This document shows positions 1-12,000 of a stretch of 64,000 nucleotides of DNA, piece by piece. The DNA comes from Rapana venosa (lineage: Eukaryota; Mollusca; Gastropoda; Neogastropoda; Muricidae): positions 53,434,067 to 53,498,066 of the forward strand of contig CM054155.1 of NCBI GenBank assembly GCA_028751875.1, in the 5' to 3' direction. Both the position numbers and the translations under genes were made by a program. Position 1 is the first letter of the stretch; each line of letters opens with the position of its first letter. The notes below the pieces were generated by a model. The model saw nothing but the letters and a program-made list of their open reading frames with translations. It had not been told where the DNA came from and did not search any database.

Positions 1-46
1 ATCTGACAATGGTGCGTTGATACATTTGCTTAAAAAACTTTACTCT

Positions 47-410
47 CAAGGTTGTGTACTTGTAACATTACAATATAAAGGGGGCTTCCTTTTCAATTTT
101 TGTTTTACAAAATGGACACAATTATCACAATACTAATATTAATATACAATATTATCACTATATCTATACACATTATTGTTAAGAGGTAAAACATTGAATT
201 TTGCTTGTGTAATTGCTACATGAAATTAGTGGACATCTATAGAGTTTTAATACTGCTCTTTTACAAAAATACAATTAAAGGATCTATAACCACCATACCC
301 CTCTTTATCTTGAATAGTCCCATCCCATTCTTGAATGAACATATCCACTAATCTTTGTTTAAATATACCTAAGAAAACTTTTACATCCCCGACACTTTGT
401 TGCATCCAGA
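47..410 (-). mobile_element. LINE 3' fragment, same superfamily as LINE A
   Basis: This stretch resembles the 3' part of ORF2 in the LINE at 516-6340, read on the minus strand. The segment 300-400 (containing 'gtcccatcccattc') matches 1165-1262, and 80-130 matches 940-1000. Order and orientation are kept but the frame is broken, so it is a decayed or 5'-truncated second copy lying just downstream of LINE A. The first 46 bases hold nothing I can identify. Confidence 0.6.
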
Positions 411-436
411 GAGAGAGAGAGGGGGGGGGGGGGGGA

Positions 437-515
<79 letters not shown>
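411..515. repeat. (GA)n microsatellite at a LINE 3' end
   Basis: The tract is nearly pure GA, interrupted by a run of G at 421-435. Read on the minus strand it is a (TC)n tract directly after the 3' end of LINE A, whose last bases are GAGTTC repeats at 516-540. It may be the element's tail or its preferred target. Confidence 0.85.
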
Positions 516-517
<2 letters not shown>

Positions 518-784
518 TCAAGAACTCAAGAACTCAAAGATTTTAATGTACTTTAGCCTTTGGCCACAATACATCGACATGTTAGGACAAAATGTACAGA
601 CTAATTATGATATAGCATGGATTTACAATCTTCAGAGTCATGGAAGTATTAATCTGCACCTAGTACTAAACAAACAAACAAAAAGACCCTCAAAGTAACG
701 AAAACCTTTCAAAGCATCAAATCTAATGAGTAAATGCATTAATGTAAACAGACAAAATACTACTTTCATCTTCTTTAGACGATT

Positions 785-3700
785 TCAAAGATTTACACTT
801 TGTCTCCTATTTACTGCATGGAAAACAAATCTGGACAAATTGTGTCTGTGATTTCTATTTGTTGCTTTCAAAAGCATATGTACAGGAACTTTTACTGATT
901 CTTTTAGAAATTTACCCCTCAAGTCTTTATAGAGACAACAGTCAAAAATAAAATGGTGCTCGTTTTCAGTTTTGTCTTTGCAAAATAGACAGCTTTTATC
1001 CTGTGCTGCCTCACTGTATCGATTTACGTTACTCTTAAGCGGGAGTACATTCAATCTCAACTGGGTGATGGCAACACGAAAACAGTATGTCTCCATATCA
1101 CAGATATATTTTCCTTTTTCAAAAACTGATTTAAATGTTCGATATAAATCATACCTCTTGCGGTCTCTAATGGTCCCATCCCATTCCTGTACAAACAGAT
1201 CAATTAGCCTCTGTTTAAATGCACACAAAAACATGTTTACATCTCCAACGCCATGCTGCATCCATACAATATTAAATCCAGTCTCACACAAAATTTCTCT
1301 TACTCTTGTAGCCCAACACTCTTTTCCAGATCTATCCAATTCAAATAGCATTGTGTAAGCTTTATAGGGTAATCTATTTCTATCCATCTGTAACAATTTT
1401 AACCAGTATCTCAAGCAGTTAACACAAGAGTGATTAAATAAGGGATATCTTCCAAGCTCTCCATAAACCATCTTATTTGGTGCTCTTGCAGGGACTCCTA
1501 GAAATCGTTTACATGCCATTAAATGAACTTTTTCTATGTGCTCTAGTCTCTGCAATCCCCAAATTTCTGATGAATATAATAATATTGACCGAATCTTAGT
1601 GTCAAAAATTTTAAAGAATACATTCGAGGTCATCTCTTTATACTTTTGAAACACCTTATTTAATTGTAAAACTGCTTTTTCCCCTTTTTCTGCTAAATTT
1701 GTAGTACCCCTTTTAACACTTATCATAGTTGTAAAGTTAAACCCCAAATAACAGTAATTATTAACCACTTCTAACTTTTCAGAATTGTAAAACCATTTTT
1801 CATGCACACCCAAGTACCCCCCTTTTCTGAATACTATTACTTTTGTCTTTTCGGAATTAACACTTAGCTTCATTTTTTTGCAGCATTCATGCAACACATT
1901 AAGCTGAGTTTGAAGCCCCATGGGTGTAGTTGAAAATAAAGTAACATCATCAGCAAACAGCAATATGAAAAGCTCCATATAATCTGGCAATAACAATGCA
2001 CCATGTTTACCCTTTTCTTCAATGTTATGTGCTATCTGATTAATAAAGATGGAAAATAACGTTGGGGTCATAACACATCCTTGCCGTACACCAATAGGAC
2101 ATTCAAACATTTCTGAGAGTTCGTGATTTATGCATATACACGACAATAATGATTGATACATAGCTTGTAAACAGGCAAAGAATTTTCCTTTAACCCCTTG
2201 ATCATATATACATTCTAAAAGTTTGTTGTGTCGAACAGAGTCGAAGGCTTTTCTAAAATCCACAAATGCAACATATAACTTTTTGCCTTTTTTACTCAAA
2301 TATTTCTGAACTGTGGCATACAATGTAAAAATATGATCAACAATCGAGTAATTTTTGCGAAATCCTGCTTGAGAATCTGAAAGTAAATCATTATCTTCTA
2401 GCCATGTGTACAGTCTTTTGTTTAGAATAGTTGTGTAGCACTTTAAAATAATACTAAGTAGGGATATTCCTCTATAATTATCAACCATTTCAGGATTCCC
2501 TTTTTTGAATATCGGAATGATAATAGCTTTTGACCATTCTTGCGGAAAAAATACCTTGCTCAAAAATAGCATTGAATAGTTTTGTCAAAAATAAATATAC
2601 TTCTTCCCCGCCAGCCTGTAGCATTTCAGCAGATATATTACCAATTCCACTTGCTTTACCTTTCTTGAGTTTTCTAATGGCTTGAGTGACTTCTTCTACT
2701 GATATGGGTTTGTTTAGCACATGATTATTTTCTTCAGATAAGTCAGCTTCAATTGCCATCTGCTCTATCTCTTCATTGCTATTTTGAAACAGTTTGTTAA
2801 AGTGGTTAAACCACTCTTGTAAACTAATATTGTTATTGATTCTCTTTTTTCCTCCACAACCCATACTTCTTAGTTGGCTCCAAAAATGACAAGAGTTATC
2901 CATTTCTTTTGCCAGAGATTCTGTTTTTTGTTTTCTGAAACTTTGTCTTTTCTCTTTCAGTAAGAGTTTATATCTTTTTCTTGCTTCTATGTATAGTAGT
3001 CTATCTTCGTCTGCTCTAGACTTTCTAAAACAGTTCGGTTTTTTCCTACTTTCCTCTTTTGCTATTTTGCATTCATTATCAAACCATTCAGACTTTTTTT
3101 CCTGTTTGTATGAAATGACTTTAACATGCACTGACTAGAAGTTTTCAGACATATTACAAAAATATCCAAGGCTTGGTCTACATTTCTATCCAGAGTATGT
3201 GTGGCTAGAATCATTTTGTCCCTGATATCTTTGCTTTGCAACATTGTAATATAATCACTTTTATATTTTTCATTCCATACAATTTTCTCACAAAACAAAC
3301 TTTTATCTTCAGCTACCTTCCAATTTTTATCTGTTAAACTTTTCTTAATCTGTAATTCCAAAACAACTGGTAGATGGTCTGATTCAGTTAAGCTTTCAAC
3401 AGTAAGGGACACAACATTAACAGATGAAAGCAAATCACATGATGCAATAAAATAGTCTACTATACTTGTTCCAGAAGTTGCAATATATGTACAACTGTCA
3501 TCAAGGTTTTGTTCACTGAGCCCATTTAAAATAATGCATTCAAACATATTACATAGTTCTAATAACTGCTCACCAAAAAGATTGACCCCACCATCTTGAG
3601 ACTTTCTCAGGAATTTGTTGTCATCTGAAACAGTTGTATCTGTCAAATCAGTATCATCACCCATATAACTAATTTGTTGATGCCGTTCTTGCATTTAAGT

Positions 3701-4221
3701 CATTCCTCTTTTCATATAAATCTACTAGGCATTGTTCTAACATTTCCATACCATACACACCCTCCTGATTTTTCCAGAAAGGGGATTCATGTGGTGGAAT
3801 GTACGAACAAACAAGCTTTATTTCCTTGCTTATAGAGAAGAGTTCTTTATCTATCTTGACAAGTATAGTATTTTCAACTTCTATGTGAATCTGTTCCACA
3901 AAACTGGCAAAAGACTTCTTAATTAGAACAATGACACCCCCAAATAGCGTCCTTTTGGGAAAGTTTTTTGGCTTTTGACGTGAAAATAATATAATCTTTA
4001 AAAATAGGAGAATCAAAATCATTAGCAAAGAAAGTTTCTGTCAAGTACACGAAATCGTAAGAGAGAATGAAATTTACAAAGTGGTCATTTTCTACCTTTG
4101 GTAAGAGGCCATTTACATTGTAGTTTAGAAATTTAACTTGATAACTGTTTACATTATTTACACATACATCTAACTGAGTTGCTGGACTTTTTGCTTGCAT
4201 TATAGCTGTATCATGTTCCAC
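785..4221 (-). pseudogene. LINE A ORF2: AP endonuclease and reverse transcriptase, frameshifted
   Basis: The product would nick target DNA and copy the element RNA by target-primed reverse transcription. Five overlapping open pieces in different frames carry the domains in order. The endonuclease N-terminus (FLNYNVNGLLPK, then LTETF) is at 4221-3919. The endonuclease middle is at 4028-3669, and its end with the SDHLPVVLEL motif is at 3694-3062. A linker is at 3131-2490. The RT (NYRGISLLS, AGFRKNYS, FVDFRKAFDSV, GVRQGCVMTP, FADDVTLFS) and a C-terminal cluster CLFCKDKTENEHHFIFDC lie in the longest open piece, 2572-785. The piece overlaps imply at least four frame changes. Sequencing error cannot be excluded for single-base shifts. 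Confidence 0.85.
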
Positions 4222-4349
4222 ATCATGTACATGTTTTCTTATGCACTGCTTCTTGGGTATTGTGGCCTGGCTGAGTCCCTATGTACCAGTGCATGGAATC
4301 CCATTTTCTTCCTGCTCAGACTGAGACATATGGGATTGTTTGTCTAAAA

Positions 4350-6340
4350 CCTTTTACTGTTTGTGTGCTTGCACTTTTCTGAATGAGTCAACCATGCTGT
4401 TTTGACTAGTGCATCTTGCAGACGTTTTAGCTCCTCTTCGACTACTGAGTCCAGTACTAGAGATAGCACGTCTTTGACGTAGTGTTCGCACAGAGGACGT
4501 TGTCTGTTTGTCTTTTGTGCCTGTTTTGCCACGCCCATTAATCTTAGAGTTACTGCTCTGATCTGGGAGTTGGTCAGTATTCATGTCTGGTCCTTTTAGG
4601 TCTCCTGTGTCAAAATTGTTTGTCTCCTTTTGTCTGTCATATGTCATGTCCTTGTTATGTTGTTCTGTACTTTGTTGAGTTTCACTATTGTCATCTGTTT
4701 CTTGTTCTGTGTCATTGTTCCTGAGAATCTCAACATGAGCCTCAACATAAGCCTCAACAGGAGCGTCAGTAGTCTCTTCTTCTCATCTGAAGTCTGTAAC
4801 ATTATCAGTAACTCTCAATGAAACATCATTTACCGTAACACTGTCATCATTGTCACTGTCTTGTCTGTCAACCAGGTGCTTGCCCAAAGTTCTATGTACA
4901 AGATCTTCACTGCATTCTGTTTCCAGATCAGAGTACCTGTCATCCTTGTCCATCAGGTTGAGTCTGTCATTGTCATGGTGGTCAAAGTCACTGTGAGCAT
5001 CAGCATCAGCAAGGCTGACAGTCTGTCTGACAGGATCTCTCCCGTTGTTCCCACAGCTGGGCTCCTGCCCCCTTGACTTCTGAACAGAACGTCTTGAGGC
5101 ACTGGATTCCCTCTGGTTGTTTTTCAACATGACCACCCTTCTGTGGTCTGATGTGGTGTAAGACTGTGAGGGCCTTCCATACCTTGTTGCTTCACTGTAT
5201 GACTGGATTCCAGGAACCACTGGTATGGTGGATGTTCTCCTTGCCTCTGGATAGTGGGTGTTCTTCCAGTCTCTTGGTCTGTTGTCCCATCTGTCATTCC
5301 ATCTTCCATGTGCCTCTGCTATTCGAGTAGCCTTTTGTAATGTTCCTCCTCTCCGCTGATTGCCAGGGCATCAGGTGGTGGTGATGCTGTGATGAACTGA
5401 ATTTGTTATAATGTCTGTCTTCAGACCAGTTCATGCTGTCTTCAGGGACCTTGCTGACCTCGAACCTGTTTGGCTGGTGGCCATTCTGGTTCCCATAAAC
5501 CCTTCTTGACATAGGTCCGTTCACGTGCAGGTTTTCTGTCTTCCAGGACTGTCTATTTCTCTGGCCTGGCTGTGGTTGTGGCCAGTCCTCCACATGTCCT
5601 TTATCCTTTAGGGTGTAGTGCCATTCAGTGCTATACCTGGATGAAGCAGCTGGTTGTCTGTCCCTGACTTGCAGCTTTCCATTTCGTATGTAGGCTTTTT
5701 TGCCCTGCCCACTGTGGAAATCAATTATGTCCCGTTGTTGAGTAGTGAGGTCAGAGGCCACCCGTATACCGCGTCTCCTCAGGCTGTCCCTCAAATCTCC
5801 ATCACCCAGCACCGCCATCTTGTCCATCCACCGATAGAACTGGACAAGGATGGGTCGAGGGTCACTTGAATGTGGTCTCTGCCTCCCTATCCGGAAAGGT
5901 CTGGCAATGTCTTTTTCATTCCAGCCAGAGCACTGGCTATGGTCATTCAGCAGGTCAACAACCATTTGAGTGGTGGCATATTCATCCTCCCACTGCTGTT
6001 CCTCCACATTCATGATCTTGACACTGCAAGCTTTCAGGTTCTGCTCTGTGGCTTCAAGTCTTCTCTCTACTTGATCCAATCTGTCCATGATACTCCCTTT
6101 GTCTTCCTTCATTTCTTTTAGTTCTTCACTGTTGTGGGTCACCATTTTTTCCAGATGAGAAATCTTTGAGAAGAAACTGATAAACTATCCTCAAGGGAGC
6201 AGAATCTCTCACCCATGTTTGTTTTCATTGCTGCAGAGTGAAGGGCAAAGCCCTGCTGCATCTGTGCCAGACGCCAGTCAATCATCTGCAGTAAACTGGA
6301 TGGATGGGGTGCTAAGTATTCTCAGACATTTTCCAGGCGC
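4350..6340 (-). pseudogene. LINE A ORF1: coiled-coil RNA-binding protein, frameshifted
   Basis: The 5' piece (about 6340-5294) predicts a coiled coil rich in E, K and L (for example RLDQVERRLEATEQNLKA). A basic segment of the L1 ORF1p type follows (RPILVQFYRWMDKMAVL, then GKKAYIRNGKLQVRD). The downstream pieces 5220-4783 and 4647-4354 are hydrophilic, first Asp/Ser-rich and then basic. In L1/Tx1-like elements this protein coats the element RNA and acts as a chaperone. A frame break near 6150 separates an upstream extension that begins close to 6330. At least three frames are used, so it is not translatable as one chain here. Confidence 0.65.
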
Positions 6341-6424
6341 CTGTGGTACACTTTGCTGTAAACAGTTTACAAACAGGCACTTGTCCTAGTGTTTAACAAT
6401 GTCAACACACAGACTTGATGCAAA

Positions 6425-6533
6425 AAAATGAGAGAGAGAGAGAGTGAGTGAAAGAGAGTGAAAGAGAGAGCTCGAACTTGAATATTTTCATGAGGGTAAA
6501 TGAATAAGCCATAGGCTTCTTTCCACCAGGCCG

Positions 6534-6538
<5 letters not shown>
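6425..6538 (-). mobile_element. short LINE 3'-end fragment with (TC)n tract
   Basis: On the minus strand, 6538-6471 ends 'caagttcgagctc' and then enters a degenerate (TC)n tract at 6470-6430. The tail-proximal bases resemble those at 7938-8000 and 516-580. No coding part is attached, so it is a very short 3' remnant or a nested end. Confidence 0.5.

Positions 6539-6624
<86 letters not shown>
6539..6624. repeat. (GA)n microsatellite
   Basis: An almost pure GA dinucleotide array lies immediately after a LINE-like 3' end on the minus strand (6670-6625, containing 'ggcccaaagcc'). Confidence 0.9.
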
Positions 6625-6629
<5 letters not shown>

Positions 6630-7545
6630 AATGACAAATAATATAATGTGTTAGGCTTTGGGCCACACATGGAGAAGGGGGGTCGAAAGCTCCGATAATT
6701 ACAAGCACTTTACACTCACAGGATCTTTTCAAATGGAAATAAGATGGCGGTTCACAAGTTATATTACAACAATGATATCGACTGTCACTGTCATCACTGC
6801 CTTTATTGGTGTGGCTACGATGTCTGCTGTTTTTCATGTGGTGTAGAAAGGTTTCCATTTTTGCCATTTGTGGGACTGTCTGTCTTCTCTTGAACTAAAG
6901 CTGGTGTTCATTTTACACATGTCTCTTTGTATCTCTTGAATACACTGGATGATTTGTCTGCATTTGTCACTAGACAGTTCTTAGTTTGTCTCGACTTGCT
7001 GACTGACCAGTATCTTCCACATCACAACCTCTCCCTGTCACAATCGCCTTTTCTTCTGCCAAAGCTTTCTGTGCTGTGTGTTGTGTCAGTATTTGTGACA
7101 GTGTCAGTGTCGCATCATAAAAATCTTCTGTTTGTTCATTCCAGTCATCATTGAAATCTTTTACACTCACATCCATGTGTTGTGTTTTCACTAGCAAGGA
7201 GTTCTCCGCCTCATACACTGTATCACCAGACTGGTTGGCCTGCTGTGCTGCACATGCACATTCTGCCACATGTGGAGCCGTGTTGTATGTGCCAGTGGCT
7301 TAGAAAATGTCATATGCAGTGGCATTCTGAGATGTATAGTAGAGACTGGGTGGTGTAGGGAGAAAAAGGCCTGAGAGAAGTGAAGATGGACTTGCCTGCA
7401 TTCCTTCCTGTGTCCTGGATGTCTTGTGCGCCTCCGCCCTCCTTTTGTCCCTGGCAGCTTGCGCTGGACCCTTCCTCCCATACACTGCACTGTCAGTTGG
7501 AGTGTGTGCAATGGGTTGGCCAGTTGGTGTCAGTCGCAACACAAT
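6625..7545 (-). mobile_element. probable LINE remnant (ORF1-like pieces and 3' end)
   Basis: The minus strand holds three short open pieces. 7542-7300 has a basic stretch with QAARDKRRAEAHK. 7269-6970 is acidic, with DFNDDWNEQTEDFYDATLTL. 6867 to about 6640 has several Cys and His. Their style resembles the hydrophilic 3' half of LINE A ORF1. The right-to-left end at 6670-6625 matches the tail-proximal sequence of the other (TC)n-tailed LINEs. I read it as an internally deleted or decayed relative of LINE A. No RT motif is visible. A host-gene origin cannot be excluded. Confidence 0.35.
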
Positions 7546-7742
7546 AACAGTTTGATGTCTCTACTGTCTATCTTAAATGATGTTAAGGACATTTGTTGCA
7601 AAAAGGCGTTTAGAACACACTCTAAGCGCGAAGGCATTCCTGTCTCTGGCATATTGAGGGCTTTGATACAAAATAACACCAAGATTACTTACTGCTTTAC
7701 AAATGTCCTTCCTGCTGGTAGCCAAGTAAGGGAAGCCACCCC
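7546..7742. other. unassigned short interval
   Basis: One plus-strand frame is open here (LLSILNDVKDIC onward) and continues into the GA tract, but I recognise no family, splice site or homologous copy in the window. Coding status is unknown. Confidence 0.3.
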
Positions 7743-8500
<758 letters not shown>

Positions 8501-9000
8501 NNNNNNNNNNNNNNNNNNNNNNNNNNNNNNNNNNNNNNNNNNNNNNNNNNNNNNNNNNNNNNNNNNNNNNNNNNNNNNNNNNNNNNNNNNNNNNNNNNNN
8601 NNNNNNNNNNNNNNNNNNNNNNNNNNNNNNNNNNNNNNNNNNNNNNNNNNNNNNNNNNNNNNNNNNNNNNNNNNNNNNNNNNNNNNNNNNNNNNNNNNNN
8701 NNNNNNNNNNNNNNNNNNNNNNNNNNNNNNNNNNNNNNNNNNNNNNNNNNNNNNNNNNNNNNNNNNNNNNNNNNNNNNNNNNNNNNNNNNNNNNNNNNNN
8801 NNNNNNNNNNNNNNNNNNNNNNNNNNNNNNNNNNNNNNNNNNNNNNNNNNNNNNNNNNNNNNNNNNNNNNNNNNNNNNNNNNNNNNNNNNNNNNNNNNNN
8901 NNNNNNNNNNNNNNNNNNNNNNNNNNNNNNNNNNNNNNNNNNNNNNNNNNNNNNNNNNNNNNNNNNNNNNNNNNNNNNNNNNNNNNNNNNNNNNNNNNNN
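8501..9000. other. assembly gap, 500 N
   Basis: Exactly 500 undetermined bases separate LINE C from the polypurine satellite. The round number suggests a placeholder gap of unknown true length. Confidence 0.99.
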
Positions 9001-12000
9001 AAAAAAGAAGAAGGGAAAAAAAAAATTCTAAAATTGGAAGAAGAAGAAGAAAAAAAGAAGAAGAAGAAGAAAAGAAGAAGAAGAAAAGAAGAAAAAAGAA
9101 GAAAAGAAGAAGAAGAAAAAGAAGAAGAAAAAAATGGAAAGAACAATTGCGAAGAAAAAATTTTGAAGAAGAAGAATTGGGAAGAAGATTTAAGAAGAAT
9201 TGCAAGGAAAAAATTGCAAAGAAGAAGAAGAATTGCGAAGAAGACGTTGAAGAATTGCAAAGAAGAAGAATTTTGAAGAGAATGAAAAAGACTTTCGAAA
9301 AGAAGAATTGCGAAGAAGATAAAGAATTGCAAAGAAAAAGAAGAAGAAGAAGAAGAAATTGCAGAGAGGAAGAAGAAAATTTCGAAGAACAAGAAATACG
9401 AAGAGGAAGAAAATGAATTCCAAGAAAGAAGAATTTCGAGGAAAAAGAAAAAGAATAGCGAAGAAGAAGAATTGAGAAAAGAACAAGAATTACGAGAAAG
9501 AAGAAGAGGAAAAATTGCAAGAAAAAGAACTGCGAAGAAGAAGAATTGGAAGAAGAAGAGGAGAAATTGCGAAAAAAATTAAATAATAATAAGAAGAATA
9601 AGAATAAGAAATAAAGCGAAGAAGAATAGCGAAGAATTGCAAAGAAGAAGAACAATTGCAAGAAGAATAAGAAAAGAAGAGGATTTGCGGAAAAGGAGAA
9701 CAATTGCACAGAATTAAGAAGAGGAAAAAGAAGAAGACAAAGAAGAAGAAGAATTGCGATGAAAAAGAAGAAGAAGAAGAAGAAGAGAAGAAGAAGAAGA
9801 AAGAAGAAAAAGAAGAAGAAGAAGAAGAAGAAGAAGAAGAAGAAGAAAGAAGAAGAAGAAGAATGTGGATGATAAAATTTCGAAAAAGAAAAAAAAAATT
9901 GCGAAGAAGAAAAACAAGAAGAAGAAGAATTGCGAAGAAGAATTGCGAAGAAGAATTGCAAGAAGAATTGAGAAGAAATAGAAGAGAAAGATGAAGACAA
10001 AGAAGAAGAAATGCGTAGAAAATTGCGAATAAGAAGAAGAAGTAGAAGAAGAAGAAAAAGAAGAAGAAGAAAAATTGTGAAGAAAAAAGAAAGGAGAAAT
10101 GCGAAGTAGAAGAATTGCAAAGAAAAGAATTGCGAAGAAGAGTTGAAAAATTGCAAGAAAGAAGAAGAAGAATTGCTAAGAAAAGAATTGCGAAGAAGAA
10201 CAATTGCGAAGAACAATTGCGAAAAAGAATTGCAAAGAAGAATTGCAAAGAAGATAGAAAGAAGAAAAGACGAAAAAGAAGAATTGCTAAGAAGAATTGC
10301 AAAGAATTGTGAGGAAGAAGTAGAAGAAGAAGAAGTAGAAGAGAAAGAAGAAGAAGAAGAAGAGAAAAAAGAAGAAGAAGAAGAAAAGAAGAAGAAAAAG
10401 AAGAGAAGAAGAAGAAGAAGAAGAAGAAGAAAAAGAAAAGAAGAAGAAGAAGAGAAGAAGAAGAATTAAGAAGAAGAAGAAAGAAGAAGAAAAGAAGAAG
10501 AAAAGGCGAATTACGAACAATTGCGAAGAAGAGGAAATAGAAGAGAAGAAAAATTGCAAAGAGGAAGAAGAAGAAGAATTGCCAAGAAGAATTGAGAAGA
10601 ATTGCAAAGAAGAAATAGAAGAAGATAACGAAAAAGAAGAATTGCAAAGAATGCTAAGAATTGCGAAGAAGAAGAAGAAAACAAAGAACAACAAGAACAA
10701 GAAAAAGTATTGCTAAGAAGAAGTGCAAAGAGAAGAATTGCGAAGAAGAAGAAGAATTGCGAAGAAGACGAAGAAGTTGAAATAGAAGAACTGCGAAGAA
10801 TTGCTAAGAATTGCGAAGAAGAAGAAGAAGGAAAAGAAGAAGAACAAGATAAAGTATTGGCAAAAAAGATTTGCAAAGAAAAAGAAGAATTCCAAAGAAA
10901 AAGAATTGCGAAGAGAATTGCGAAGATGAATTGCGAAGAAGAAGTATTGCGAAGAAGAATTGCGAAGAATTGCGAAGAAGAAATTTCGAAGAATTTCGAA
11001 GAAGACTTACGAAGAAAAAGAAATTGCAAAGAAAAAAAGAATTGGGAAGAATTAAAAAGGAAATTGCGAAGGAGAAGAAATGCAACTAAGAAGAATTGCG
11101 AGGAAGATAAATTGCAAAGAAAGAAATAATTGCAAAGAAGAAGAGAAAAAGAAAAAGAAGAAGAAGAGGGGAAGAATATGACAAAGAATTTTTAAAGAGG
11201 AAGAAGAAGAATTGCAAAGAACAAGAATTACGAAGACGAATAATTGCGAAGAAGAAAAATTGCGTAGAAGAAGAATTGCGAAAAAGAAGAAAAAAAATTG
11301 CGAAAAGAAGAAAAAGAAGAAGAAATTGCAAAGAAGAATTGCAAAGAACTGTAAAGACGAAGAACAATTGCAAAGAAGAATAAGAATAACAAGAGGAATT
11401 TTCGAAAAAGGAGAACAATTGCAAACAATTAGAAAAGAATTGCGAAGAAGAAATGCAAAGAAGAAGAAGAAGAAGGAGAAAGAAGAAGAAGAATTTTCAA
11501 AAAAAAAAAAGAAGAAGAAAAGTTGTGAAGAAGAAGAGGAATTGTGAAGAAGAAGAACAAGAAGAAGAAGAATTGCGAAAAAGAATTGCAAAGAAGAATT
11601 GCGTAGAAAAATTGCGAAGAAAAATTCCAAAGAAGATAAAGAAGAAGAAAAAAAAATTGCGTAGAAGGGAAAAGCGAAGAAGAATTGCGAAGAAGAATTG
11701 CAAAGAAGTTGAAGAAGAAGAAGAAAAATTGCCCAGAAGAATTGCGAATAGAATTGCGAATAATATTGCGAAGAAAAAGAAAAAGAAGAAAAGAGAAGGA
11801 GAAGGAGGAGGAGAAGAAGAAGAAGAAGAAGAGAAGAAAAAAGAAGAAGAAGAAGAAGAAGAAGAAGAAGAAGAAGAAGAAGAAGAAGAAGAAGAAGAAG
11901 AAGAAAAATTGTGAAGAAGAAGAAGAGGACAAATGCGAAGAAGAAGAATTGCAAAGAAGAAAAGAATAAGAAGAGAATTCCGGAAAAAAGGGGAACAATT

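Larger units (their letters stand above)
516..6340 (-). mobile_element. LINE A, nearly full-length non-LTR retrotransposon
   Basis: A two-ORF APE-type LINE is read right to left. A coiled-coil ORF1 (about 6340-4350) is followed by ORF2 with endonuclease and reverse transcriptase (4221-785), then a 3' UTR of about 270 bases that ends in GAGTTC repeats and a (TC)n tract. No LTRs are seen. Both ORFs are broken by frameshifts, so this copy looks inactive. The clade is not settled. ORF1 recalls the L1/Tx1 type. The RT motifs FADDVTLFS and GVRQGC and the C-terminal Cys/His cluster are shared by several clades. Confidence 0.8.

Noticed and set aside
6658..6846. A short plus-strand frame with a hydrophobic stretch (ITTMISTVTVITAFIGV)
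   Set aside because: It lies antisense to a LINE remnant and has no splice or promoter support.
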